This document shows positions 43,102-51,232 of a stretch of 64,000 bases of DNA, one piece after another. The stretch is from an uncultured Prevotellaceae bacterium (GTDB lineage: Bacteria; Bacteroidota; Bacteroidia; Bacteroidales; Bacteroidaceae), in contig ONHN01000004.1 in NCBI GenBank assembly GCA_900317635.1, positions 21,755 through 85,754 of the forward strand. Reading direction: 5' to 3'. Position 1 is the stretch's first letter; each line of letters starts with the position of its first letter. The position numbers were made by a program, and so were the translations under genes. Under the pieces are notes generated by a model. It worked only from the letters and a program-made list of their open reading frames with translations. It had not been told where the DNA came from and searched no databases.

Positions 43102-44154
43102 TTAGTCGCGAATGAGGAGGGCGTCGCCGAAGGGTCCGAACTTGTAACCCTCTTTCACGGCCACGTCGTAGGCGTTCATCGTTTGCTCGTAACCGCCGAA
43201 AGCGGCGGTCAGCATGAGCATCGTGGAGAAGGGGAGGTGGAAGTTGGCCAGCATGGAGGAGGCCACCTTGAAGTCGTAAGGTGGGAAGATAAACTTGTTG
43301 GTCCAGCCCACATACTCCTTGATGTGTCCGTCGGGGCCTACGGTCACTTCCAGTGCGCGCTGCACGGTGGTGCCAACGGCCAGAATTTGTCGCTCTTCGT
43401 CCTTTGCGCGATTGACGATGTCGCAGCACGTGGCGTTTACCTCCATTTGTTCGCTCTCCATCTTGTGTTTGGTGAGGTCTTCCACGTCGGTGCTGCGGAA
43501 GTTTCCAAGGCCGCAGTGGAGGGTGATGAAGGCGGTGTTGATGCCAACAATCTCCATTTTCTTCATCATCACCTTTGAGAAGTGCATGCCCGCCGTGGGT
43601 GCGGTGACGGCACCCTCGTGTTTGGCGAAGATGCATTGGAAGGCTTCGAGGTCTTCGGGTTCGCTCTCGCGGCCGATGAAGCGCGGGATGGGTGCTTCGC
43701 CCAGGGCATAGAGCGAGCGGCGGAATTCGTCGTGGTCGCCGTCGTAGAGGAAGCGCAGGGTGCGTCCGCGGCTCGTGGTGTTGTCGATGACTTCGGCCAC
43801 GATGCTGTTGTCCTCGCCAAAGTAGAGCTTGTTGCCTATGCGAATTTTGCGTGCGGGGTCAACCAGCACGTCCCAGAAGCGCAGGTCGCGGTTCAGCTCG
43901 CGCAACAAGAATACTTCGATGCGTGCACCCGTTTTCTCCTTATTGCCGTAGAGGCGTGCGGGAAATACTTTCGTGTCGTTGAAGACGAAGAGGTCTTTCT
44001 CGTTGTAGTAGTCGAGGATGTCGTTGAACTGCTTGTGTTCTATGTCGCCCGTCGTGCGGTGGAGTACCATCATGCGGCAGTCGTCGCGCAGGGGCGAGGG
44101 ATACTTGGCAATGAGTTCTTCAGGCAGTTTGAACTTGAATTGAGAGAGTTTCAC
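43102..44154 (-). CDS. queA: S-adenosylmethionine:tRNA ribosyltransferase-isomerase
   Basis: 350 residues, the normal length, with [19 protein letters not shown] at the N-terminus and [15 protein letters not shown] and [18 protein letters not shown] further on. It forms epoxyqueuosine in tRNA during queuosine synthesis. It sits between truB and folK in a tight operon. Confidence 0.97.
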   Translation of the reverse strand: MKLSQFKFKLPEELIAKYPSPLRDDCRMMVLHRTTGDIEHKQFNDILDYYNEKDLFVFNDTKVFPARLYGNKEKTGARIEVFLLRELNRDLRFWDVLVDPARKIRIGNKLYFGEDNSIVAEVIDNTTSRGRTLRFLYDGDHDEFRRSLYALGEAPIPRFIGRESEPEDLEAFQCIFAKHEGAVTAPTAGMHFSKVMMKKMEIVGINTAFITLHCGLGNFRSTDVEDLTKHKMESEQMEVNATCCDIVNRAKDEERQILAVGTTVQRALEVTVGPDGHIKEYVGWTNKFIFPPYDFKVASSMLANFHLPFSTMLMLTAAFGGYEQTMNAYDVAVKEGYKFGPFGDALLIRD

Positions 44155-44162
44155 TGTAGTGC

Positions 44163-44912
44163 TTATGAGTTAGGTTTCAAGAAAGGATATGTTTTCGGTG
44201 CTGGCCCTTCGGGTAGTGTTTTCTCCAGTGTTTGCGTGGCGAGCCAGGCCTCGAATTGCGATAGTTGCCAACAGTCGGCCTCGGTCACGAGTCCCGTGTG
44301 CGTGCGGCGAAGTGAGAGCAGGTGGGCACCGCTGCCGAGGGCTTTGCCAATGTCGCGTGCCAGGGCGCGTATGTAGGTTCCTTTGCCGCAGGCAACGCGA
44401 ATTTTGAGGTAGTCGGGCAAGCGCAGGTCGAGGATTTCTATCTCGTCGATGCGAATGGGCTTGGCCTCAAGTTGCACCTCCTTGCCCTTTCGCGCCAGTT
44501 CGTAGGCCCGTTTGCCATCGGTGTGGCAGGCCGAGAACGAGGGCGGCACTTGCATCACGTCGCCCGTCAGGCGGCTGAGCGCTTCTTCCACCATCGCGGG
44601 CGTGATGTGAGCCGTAGGGAAGGTGGCATCGACGTCGTGCTCGAGGTCGAAGCTGGGCGTCGTAGCCCCAAGGCGCAGCTCAGCCACGTATTCTTTGCTG
44701 TGGGCCTGGAGGGTTTCGATGGTGCGCGTGGCGCGCCCCGTGCAGATAACGAGAACGCCCGTCGCCAAGGGGTCCAGTGTGCCAGCGTGGCCCACTTTGA
44801 GTCGCTGGCCCAACCGCCGTTGCAGCATGCCGCGCACGAGGCGTACCGTCTGGAATGAGGTCTGACGATAGGGTTTGTCGAAAGCAAGGTAGCAACCTGC
44901 GGGGAAGTTCAT
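44163..44912 (-). CDS. truB: tRNA pseudouridine(55) synthase TruB
   Basis: 249 residues with [13 protein letters not shown], which carries the catalytic aspartate, and [12 protein letters not shown] and [15 protein letters not shown]. It makes Psi55 in the T loop of tRNAs. Member of the uppP-truB-queA-folK operon. Confidence 0.96.
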   Translation of the reverse strand: MNFPAGCYLAFDKPYRQTSFQTVRLVRGMLQRRLGQRLKVGHAGTLDPLATGVLVICTGRATRTIETLQAHSKEYVAELRLGATTPSFDLEHDVDATFPTAHITPAMVEEALSRLTGDVMQVPPSFSACHTDGKRAYELARKGKEVQLEAKPIRIDEIEILDLRLPDYLKIRVACGKGTYIRALARDIGKALGSGAHLLSLRRTHTGLVTEADCWQLSQFEAWLATQTLEKTLPEGPAPKTYPFLKPNS

Positions 44913-44919
44913 CGGGGGC

Positions 44920-44936
44920 TATATATAATATTGTAT
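44920..44936 (-). repeat. AT-rich 3' motif after uppP
   Basis: On the minus strand ATACAATATTATATATA lies 4 bases after the uppP stop and 8 bases before truB. Confidence 0.65.
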
Positions 44937-44940
44937 GGTC

Positions 44941-45765
44941 TTAGCTCAGGAAAATGACGAGGATGCCTACGACGGCGCAATAGTAGGCGAAGTAGATGAG
45001 TTTGCCCTTGCGCACGATGCCTATCATCCATTTGCAGGCTATGATGCCACTGACGAAGGCGGCAATGAAGCCTACGGCCAGGCTCGTCATGCTCAGGTCG
45101 CCAAAGGCGGCGGCCCAGCCGCCTTTAGCCGCCTTGATGGTGTCGAGCAGGGCTTCGCCCAGTATGGGCGGGATGACCATCAAGAACGAGAATTGTGCCA
45201 TCTGCGACTTCTTGTTGCCGAGGATGAGGCCCGTGGCAATGGTCGAACCGCTGCGGCTGAGGCCTGGCAACACGGCCAGGGCCTGTGCCAGACCGATGAT
45301 GAAGGCGTCGCGCAAGCTGACTTCGTCTTTCTGGCGCGGCTTGGCGTAGTAGGAGAATGCCAGCAGGGCGGCTGTCAGCAGCAGGCAGCACCCCACGATG
45401 AGCAGGCCGCTACCGAAGATTTCTTCAACCGTGTCCTTGAAAAACACGCCCACAATGCCGATAGGTATCATCGAGATGAGGATGGCGAGCACGTAGCGCT
45501 GGTCTTTGTTGAAGCGTTCGAGGCCTTTGCCGCGTCCGAGGGGGCGGCACGAGCCGACGAGGATTTTCCATATCTCGTGGCCCAGCACGACGAGCGTGCT
45601 GAGAACCGTGGCCACGTGGACGGCGACGGTGAACATGAGGTTTTCTTCTCCGCTGTTCAATCCGAGCAGGGCCGAACCAATGGTGAGGTGTCCGCTGCTG
45701 CTGACGGGCAAGTACTCCGTCAGACCTTGTATGATGCCAAGGATGAGAGCTTGTAGTGCGTCCAT
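44941..45765 (-). CDS. uppP: undecaprenyl-diphosphatase
   Basis: 274 residues, eight predicted membrane spans. The catalytic motifs are present: [13 protein letters not shown] near the N-terminus and [10 protein letters not shown] in the middle. It dephosphorylates undecaprenyl-PP to recycle the carrier lipid for peptidoglycan and glycan synthesis. It follows the DUF3098 gene by 6 bp. Confidence 0.97.
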   Translation of the reverse strand: MDALQALILGIIQGLTEYLPVSSSGHLTIGSALLGLNSGEENLMFTVAVHVATVLSTLVVLGHEIWKILVGSCRPLGRGKGLERFNKDQRYVLAILISMIPIGIVGVFFKDTVEEIFGSGLLIVGCCLLLTAALLAFSYYAKPRQKDEVSLRDAFIIGLAQALAVLPGLSRSGSTIATGLILGNKKSQMAQFSFLMVIPPILGEALLDTIKAAKGGWAAAFGDLSMTSLAVGFIAAFVSGIIACKWMIGIVRKGKLIYFAYYCAVVGILVIFLS

Positions 45766-45771
45766 AAGGCT

Positions 45772-46026
45772 TTAGTCTTTCTTTGCGCCGGCATCGTCCT
45801 GCTTTCGCGGACGGCGCATGACGCCGTAAATCATGAAGAGATAACCAAAGAGGCAAACCGAGGGGGCCACCTTGATGCGCGTCGCGCTGAAGATGTCGGC
45901 ATCGAAGTGAGTTGCATCGCTGCCACTGCCGCTCATCAAAATCATACCTACGACGACAATGAGCGTGCCAATGCCAAGCAGGATGTAGTTGGTGCGGTCG
46001 AATGCGAAAATACGTTTCTTTTGCAT
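45772..46026 (-). CDS. DUF3098 membrane protein
   Basis: 84 residues with two hydrophobic spans (NYILLGIGTLIVVVGMILM and VAPSVCLFGYLFMIYGVMRR). DUF3098 is Bacteroidetes-specific, of unknown function, and consistently placed between ftsX and uppP, as here. Confidence 0.88.
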   Translation of the reverse strand: MQKKRIFAFDRTNYILLGIGTLIVVVGMILMSGSGSDATHFDADIFSATRIKVAPSVCLFGYLFMIYGVMRRPRKQDDAGAKKD

Positions 46027-46055
46027 TATGTTTGGATTGTGTTAAGTTTGAGCTG

Positions 46056-46922
46056 TTAAACTTCTTCGACGAAATCCGAGCCGATAGAGGCCTTTTCATC
46101 GAAGTATGATGCCTTCTTCCTGGCTTTGCGGCCTAAGCCGAACACGACGGCGGGGAAGCCGATGGCCACCGTCGAAACCATGGCCGCCATGCGGGCGGCA
46201 GGCACGGGCGGCTGTCCATAGAGCGCCTGCGTGAAGGCAGGAAGATATAGGATGAAGACCGTGGCGGCTAAGCTGGCGGCAATGGCAACGGCGTAGTAGC
46301 GCCAGGGCTGAATGTGGCGGTTTTCGCCCGTTTTGCTGACGTTGTCCTCGTAGTCCTTGCGCACGCGGCGCACCAAGCGGGCCCCGTGCCAAACGGCGAC
46401 GTAGGCCAGCAGGCATATCGCTCCGAGCAGCATCCACGAGGCCTTGCTGGCGGCAGGCACGGCGCGGGCAGCGATGTTGGCCATTTCGGGCGCATAGACC
46501 GCCGCTTTCACGCGGGCGTCGGCTTCGGCCTTCGACTGAAACCGCCGTAGGTTTTGGGGGGTGACGTAGTCGGGGCGAAACGACAACACGAGGATGTCGG
46601 GCAGGGGATTGTTGGCGGCAATGTCGGATAGGTCGGCACTATCGGCCGTAGCGCTACTGCGCTCGTCGCGGAGCTGCACGCTGATGCCCTTAACGCCCCC
46701 CGTCAGGATGAGCTGCGCGGAGAGGTCTTCGATGTCGGCCGGCGAGAGGCTGTCGGCCAGCTCAACGCGCATAGTGAACGCCTCGCGCACAGAAAGGGGA
46801 ATGTTTCGCGCGGCCACAATGCCAAATACCGCCAGCGCCGCTACGACGAGCACACCGAAGGTGGCCACGGCAGCCGCCGTCACGCACCACACGGTTTGCT
46901 TATGTCCTCTAACCTTTCCCAT
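46056..46922 (-). CDS. ftsX: FtsX-like cell-division permease
   Basis: 288 residues with four predicted membrane spans: an N-terminal one, a large periplasmic loop (about 45-155) and three more in the C-terminal half. FtsX with FtsE controls peptidoglycan hydrolases at the septum. The C-terminal cytoplasmic end is DFVEEV. ftsE is not seen next to it. First gene of the cluster. Confidence 0.85.
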   Translation of the reverse strand: MGKVRGHKQTVWCVTAAAVATFGVLVVAALAVFGIVAARNIPLSVREAFTMRVELADSLSPADIEDLSAQLILTGGVKGISVQLRDERSSATADSADLSDIAANNPLPDILVLSFRPDYVTPQNLRRFQSKAEADARVKAAVYAPEMANIAARAVPAASKASWMLLGAICLLAYVAVWHGARLVRRVRKDYEDNVSKTGENRHIQPWRYYAVAIAASLAATVFILYLPAFTQALYGQPPVPAARMAAMVSTVAIGFPAVVFGLGRKARKKASYFDEKASIGSDFVEEV

Positions 46923-47024
46923 GCTCGTCTTGTTCGCTTTCAGCCTTGCTGTTAACTACGTTGCTTTTAGCATCTCCACGTTTGTTGTTCGCGCGCGTAT
47001 GTGCACACGTCATCTAAATTGGGG

Positions 47025-47055
47025 CAAATATACAACATTCTTGCCGAAATGCAAA
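47025..47055 (-). promoter_or_regulatory. promoter of the ftsX-lpxL cluster
   Basis: On the minus strand TTTG (47052-47055), 19 bases and TATATTTG (47025-47032) fit the consensus. Confidence 0.75.
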
Positions 47056-47115
47056 ACTTTTATGGCGATAGTCGCCTTTTTTAATGATTTAGCGGGCTTA
47101 TAGGCGTGCATAAAA

Positions 47116-47155
47116 CGTGCCTAAGCCCAGGGGGGGAGCCTTGGGCTTAGGCACG
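47116..47155 (-). terminator. terminator of ddh
   Basis: A 14-bp stem, CGTGCCTAAGCCCA / TGGGCTTAGGCACG; on the minus strand TTTTATG follows. Confidence 0.88.
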
Positions 47156-47186
47156 GAGGAGTATGTGCTTATAGTGCTATGCGTGC

Positions 47187-48086
47187 TTATACGAGTTGGC
47201 CGATGTACTGGTCGCGGTCGCCAGGTAGCAGGTCAATTACGGGTATTTCGGGCATCGTGTAGCAGCCAGGCTGTTGGCGCAGGGCGGCGCGGGCGGCGCA
47301 GACAAGCACCTGGCCTGTCAAGGCGGGGTTGTTGATGCGCATGTTGAACTCGAAGAGCTGGTTTTGCGTCACGCCGCTCACGCCCTTGCGTGTCATGTTC
47401 ACGCCGTGGCCCATGTCGATGACGTCGTCAACGCAAGGCACTTGCATCACGTGTGTTTCATCCGAAGCGAAGTAGGGGTCGGCCTTGATGGCGGCGCTGA
47501 CACCCTCCAGCGTGTAACCGTCTTCAATCTCTACATAGACCATGCGGCGGTGAATGCCCGTGCCCGTGGGAATGGTCATAGAGAGTGCGGCCTTGACACC
47601 CTCAATGGCTTTGACGGCCACGGTGTGGCCCATGCTCATGCCAGGTCCGAAGTTGGTGTAGGTGATGCCTTTGGGTGCTACGGCCTGCAACATGGTGCGC
47701 ACGATGCTGTCCGTCCCGGGGTCCCAACCGGCAGAAATCACGCTGACGCGGCCTGCGGCCTTAGCGGCTTCGGCCAACGTCTGGCGCAGAGCGGGGATTT
47801 GCGTGTGGATGTCGAAGCTGTCAACCGTATTGATGCCAGCGGCGAGGCAAGCTTTGGCATACTTTTTAACACTGCGCGTGGGCGTAGCGAGCAAGGCGAC
47901 GTCAACGTCGGCAAGCTCTTTGATGTCGGCCACGACGGGAATGCCAGCCAGTTCGGCTGGCTGAGGGGCGGCGGCGTTGCGGCGAACGATGCCTACTACT
48001 TCGAAGTCCTCTGCAGCTTGCAGGGCTTGCAGGGCATAGTGCCCGATGTTGCCGTAACCTACGACGGCGGCTCTGATTTTTTTCAT
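47187..48086 (-). CDS. ddh: meso-diaminopimelate dehydrogenase
   Basis: 299 residues. An NADP-binding fold begins at RAAVVGYGNIGHYALQAL. The family's substrate and dimer segments include FGPGMSMGHTVAVKAIEGV and VDSFDIHTQIPALRQTL. It converts tetrahydrodipicolinate to meso-diaminopimelate in one step for lysine and cell-wall synthesis. It stands as its own transcript with a promoter and a strong terminator. Confidence 0.95.
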   Translation of the reverse strand: MKKIRAAVVGYGNIGHYALQALQAAEDFEVVGIVRRNAAAPQPAELAGIPVVADIKELADVDVALLATPTRSVKKYAKACLAAGINTVDSFDIHTQIPALRQTLAEAAKAAGRVSVISAGWDPGTDSIVRTMLQAVAPKGITYTNFGPGMSMGHTVAVKAIEGVKAALSMTIPTGTGIHRRMVYVEIEDGYTLEGVSAAIKADPYFASDETHVMQVPCVDDVIDMGHGVNMTRKGVSGVTQNQLFEFNMRINNPALTGQVLVCAARAALRQQPGCYTMPEIPVIDLLPGDRDQYIGQLV

Positions 48087-48117
48087 ACGTTTTGTGTGTT
48101 AGGTTTGACTTTCGGTG

Positions 48118-48125
48118 CAAAGTTA
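48118..48125 (-). promoter_or_regulatory. promoter -7 element of ddh
   Basis: TAACTTTG on the minus strand, 31 bases upstream of the ddh ATG. Confidence 0.6.
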
Positions 48126-48191
48126 GAGATTATGAGCAACAAAATTGCAACGAAAAAGTAGAAAAAGTTTTACCTTTTGATAAAATTACTC

Positions 48192-48199
48192 TATATTTG
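48192..48199 (+). promoter_or_regulatory. promoter -7 element of upxY
   Basis: TATATTTG about 78 bases before the upxY ATG (48277). The leader of about 70 nt could carry the antitermination site that UpxY-type proteins use. Confidence 0.6.
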
Positions 48200-48276
48200 C
48201 GGCTACATACCTACAATATGGTATCTCGCGGAGCGTGCAACGTTACCAATGTGCATGCTTCAAACGAAAGTCAATT

Positions 48277-48861
48277 ATGTCAGCACAAGATACGCTTGTT
48301 AAGCCCCTCGTGGCGCGCGCCTACGACCAGAAGATTCTGCGTTGGTGGGCGATGAGTGCTACGTTCAACCGCTCGATGAAGGCAAAAGAAGTGCTGACGA
48401 CGCGCGGCGTGGAGCATTTCCTGCCGATGAGGACCACCATAGGTGTGCAGCGTGGAAAGAAGGTGCGCAAGAAGGTGCCAGCCGTCACGAACCTTATCTT
48501 TGTGCGCACCACGGAACATTGCATTCAGGGCTTGAAAGACGAGCTGAAGTATTTGCAGTTCCTTTGCAGGAAGGAGGACGGAAAGTGCCGCCGCATCATT
48601 GTAGCCGACGACCAGATGGAGCATTTCATGCGCGTGGCGGGCAGCGCGGCCGACGACCACATCTTCCTCAATCCCGACGAGATAGACCTCTCGCGCGGCG
48701 ACAAGGTGCGCATCCACGGCGGACCCTTCGACGGCGTAGAGGGTACTTTCGTTAAAGTGCAAGGTAAGCGCCGACGCATGGTCGTGGTGTCCATCCCCAC
48801 ACTCACGTCAGTGGCCACCCTTGAGTTTGAGCCCGATTTGCTCGAACCAATCAAAGACTAA
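48277..48861 (+). CDS. UpxY family transcription antiterminator (NusG-like)
   Basis: 194 residues from MSAQDTLVKPLVARAYDQ. A NusG-type N-terminal domain (RWWAMSATFNRSMKAKEVL, VTNLIFVRTTEH) is followed by a KOW motif (SRGDKVRIHGGPFDGVEG). UpxY proteins promote full-length transcription of a specific polysaccharide operon. Here it precedes only wecA-like and cysQ genes. The first open frame (48235) uses an earlier start and is less likely. Confidence 0.85.
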   Translation: MSAQDTLVKPLVARAYDQKILRWWAMSATFNRSMKAKEVLTTRGVEHFLPMRTTIGVQRGKKVRKKVPAVTNLIFVRTTEHCIQGLKDELKYLQFLCRKEDGKCRRIIVADDQMEHFMRVAGSAADDHIFLNPDEIDLSRGDKVRIHGGPFDGVEGTFVKVQGKRRRMVVVSIPTLTSVATLEFEPDLLEPIKD

Positions 48862-48891
48862 CAAGAAAGGAGATAGTAACACGTAGAAGTT

Positions 48892-50061
48892 ATGAATCTA
48901 TATCTTTTTGCTGTGCTTGGCGCATTCGTGTTCAGTGGAGCGATTTGCGCATTCTTGATTCCGAAGATACTCCTTGTGTCCTACAAGCGCAAGCTCTTCG
49001 ACTTCGTCAACGAACGTAAGCAACACAAAGGCATCGTGCCGCGCTTAGGCGGCGTGGCCTTCGTGCCGTCTATCATCATCAGCGGTGCCCTGGTCTATGG
49101 CTTCGGCACGTTGCTGATGGGGCAGGTAACCGTACGCGGCTTCAGCACGCCCAAAGTAGCTCTGACGCTTTGTGCCCTATTCATCCTCTACCTCGAAGGC
49201 ATTGCCGACGACTTGGTAGAGCTGGGTTATAAGGCCAAGTTTGGTTGTCAGTTTCTCAGTGCTTCCCTCGTTGTATGCAGCGGCATCTTTATAAATAACT
49301 TCTACGGCCTGTTTGGTATTGAGGCCATACCGCTCTACATCGGCATACCCTTCAGCATCGGACTCCTGATGTTCATCATCAACGCGCTGAACCTCATCGA
49401 CGGCATCGACGGTCTGGCCAGCGGCCTAAGCATCGTCAGCCTCTTCGTCTTGGGCTTCCTCTTCTTCTACATAGAGCGATATGCCTACGCCATTCTGGCC
49501 TTTAGTGCTTTAGGTACGCTCATTCCCTTCTTCTGCTACAACGTCTTTGGCGACGTTGAGCGGCACCATAAAATCTTTATGGGCGACTGCGGCAGCCAGG
49601 TCATCGGCCTCGTGCTTGGCCTCCTGGCCATACGCCTGTCAATGGACTTTGGTGTGAAAGACATTGTACATCTGCCCAACAGCTTGCTCGTAGCCTTCAG
49701 CGTGCTGCTTGTGCCGTGTTTCGATGCTCTGCGCGTCATGTGCAACCGCATGATGAAGGGAAAGAACCCCTTCTTTGCCGATGCTACGCATATTCACCAC
49801 AAGTGCCTTGCCATCGGTATGAGCCACCGCACGGCCATGCTTTTCATCTTGATGGTTCACTCCTTCTTCATTATGCTGAACCTCGCCTTGATGAGCTTTG
49901 CCGACGTTCACCTCATCCTCTTGCTCGACATTGCGCTGTGGGTAGCCCTTCATCGGTGGCTCAACTTCCTGCGGCGCAGTAAGACGAAGCAGGAAGAGGC
50001 TAAGAAGCACGACGTGCAGCTGTCCATTGATACCTACAGCGACGACAGCGACAACGAATAG
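48892..50061 (+). CDS. undecaprenyl-phosphate glycosyl-1-phosphate transferase (WecA/MraY family)
   Basis: 389 residues, about eleven membrane spans. The active site motif NALNLIDGIDGLASGLSI and FMGDCGSQVIGLVLG are present, together with HIHHKCLAIGMSHR near the C-terminus. It transfers a sugar phosphate from a UDP-sugar to undecaprenyl phosphate, starting glycan synthesis. It is 30 bp after upxY and 24 bp before cysQ. Confidence 0.9.
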   Translation: MNLYLFAVLGAFVFSGAICAFLIPKILLVSYKRKLFDFVNERKQHKGIVPRLGGVAFVPSIIISGALVYGFGTLLMGQVTVRGFSTPKVALTLCALFILYLEGIADDLVELGYKAKFGCQFLSASLVVCSGIFINNFYGLFGIEAIPLYIGIPFSIGLLMFIINALNLIDGIDGLASGLSIVSLFVLGFLFFYIERYAYAILAFSALGTLIPFFCYNVFGDVERHHKIFMGDCGSQVIGLVLGLLAIRLSMDFGVKDIVHLPNSLLVAFSVLLVPCFDALRVMCNRMMKGKNPFFADATHIHHKCLAIGMSHRTAMLFILMVHSFFIMLNLALMSFADVHLILLLDIALWVALHRWLNFLRRSKTKQEEAKKHDVQLSIDTYSDDSDNE

Positions 50062-50085
50062 CCCTTCACTTATACCCTCTATACG

Positions 50086-50895
50086 ATGAACCTCAACCCC
50101 ACCAACATGCTCCGCTGCGCTGTCCCCGCTGCCCTTGAGGCCGGCCGCGCCATTATGGAAGTGTACAACCGCCCCGAAGCTGACTGGGAGGTAGAGCGAA
50201 AAGCCGACGACACGCCCCTGACGCTGGCCGACCGCCGCGCGCACGAAATCATCGTTCGCCACCTCCGCCGCTCCTCCTATCCCGTCCTGAGCGAAGAGGG
50301 AAAGCTGTCGCCCTACGACGAGCGCAAAAGCTGGGAACGCCTGTGGATTGTCGATCCGCTTGACGGCACCGAGGAGTTTCTGCAACGCAACGGCGAGTTC
50401 ACCGTCAACATAGCCTTCGTTGAGAAAGGCAAACCTGTTTGCGGCGTCATCTACGTCCCCGCTACGCGTACGCTCTACTATGGTTTTGCCGAATTTGGTG
50501 CTTTCAAGATAGGGGACACGTCCGTGCTGAAGACCGATGCCGACATCATCCGTCAGGCTCAGCGCCTGCCCGTAGGCCGCAGCGCAAAAGGCTTTGTCTG
50601 CGTCGCTTCGCGCTCCCACCTTTCAGCCGAGACGGAAGCCTACATCACGCTCTTACGGCATCGTCACGGCGACCTGCAACTCATTTCCGCAGGCAGTTCG
50701 CTCAAGCTATGCCGCATAGCTGAAGGCAGTGCCGACGTCTATCCGCGTTTCGCACCAACCATGGAGTGGGACACCGCCGCCGGCGATGCCATCGTACGCG
50801 CCGCAGGCGGAAGAATGTTGGCAGCTCATACCGACCAGCCATTAGTTTATAACAAGGAAGACCTCCGCAACCCCGATTTCGTTTGCAGCCGTTGA
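50086..50895 (+). CDS. cysQ: 3'(2'),5'-bisphosphate nucleotidase CysQ
   Basis: 269 residues of the inositol-monophosphatase superfamily. LSEEGKLSPYDERKSWERLWIVDPLDGTEEFLQRN contains the metal site (DPLDGT). EWDTAAGDAIVRAAGG is the second signature. It hydrolyses 3'-phosphoadenosine 5'-phosphate, linking sulfate metabolism. Its position after upxY and wecA may mean a role linked to surface glycan sulfation, but this is only positional. Confidence 0.93.
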   Translation: MNLNPTNMLRCAVPAALEAGRAIMEVYNRPEADWEVERKADDTPLTLADRRAHEIIVRHLRRSSYPVLSEEGKLSPYDERKSWERLWIVDPLDGTEEFLQRNGEFTVNIAFVEKGKPVCGVIYVPATRTLYYGFAEFGAFKIGDTSVLKTDADIIRQAQRLPVGRSAKGFVCVASRSHLSAETEAYITLLRHRHGDLQLISAGSSLKLCRIAEGSADVYPRFAPTMEWDTAAGDAIVRAAGGRMLAAHTDQPLVYNKEDLRNPDFVCSR

Positions 50896-50900
50896 CGCGC

Positions 50901-50915
50901 ACAATATTATATATA
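50901..50915 (+). repeat. AT-rich 3' motif after cysQ
   Basis: ACAATATTATATATA begins 6 bases after the cysQ stop, in the same orientation as the copy after secDF. Confidence 0.65.
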
Positions 50916-50929
50916 GGTATGCTGGCTAA

Positions 50930-51110
50930 ATGATGCCTCAGGCAACGCCTGCAGTGCTTAACCCTCATCCCCATTAAGAGCCTCGCGAGGCAGTAGGTAG
51001 CATCGAACGTAGCGTCAGCTTATGTGTTGCACATAGGCATGGCCGTTTGGAGCGCGAAGCGTAGTGCACCGAAACGGCAGCGCGCTTTCTCCCTTAAACA
51101 TAGGAAAAAC
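50930..51110. repeat. diverged hairpin cluster (possible remnant of the MITE-like family)
   Basis: Contains GCCTCGCGAGGC, a perfect 12-bp palindrome, TATGTG-TTG-CACATA, and GCCGTTT / AAACGGC around GGAGCGCGAAGCGTAGTGCACC-like sequence that resembles hairpin h1. No coding frame stands out in the 337-bp gap between cysQ and the next gene. Confidence 0.5.
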
Positions 51111-51152
51111 CTTATAGCACCTCGTGCATAGATGAAAAAAGTCGCAATTCGT

Positions 51153-51182
51153 TTTGGTTGCGATTTTTTTTGACTAACTTTG
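51153..51182 (+). promoter_or_regulatory. promoter of the T9SS cargo gene
   Basis: TTTG (51153-51156), 18 bases and TAACTTTG (51175-51182). A GTCGCAA/TTGCGA hairpin with A and T runs overlaps it and may end upstream transcripts. Confidence 0.6.
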
Positions 51183-51232
51183 CAAGTAGAAAGACCAAAC
51201 TAACATTTATAACTAACTAATCCATTTACGCT

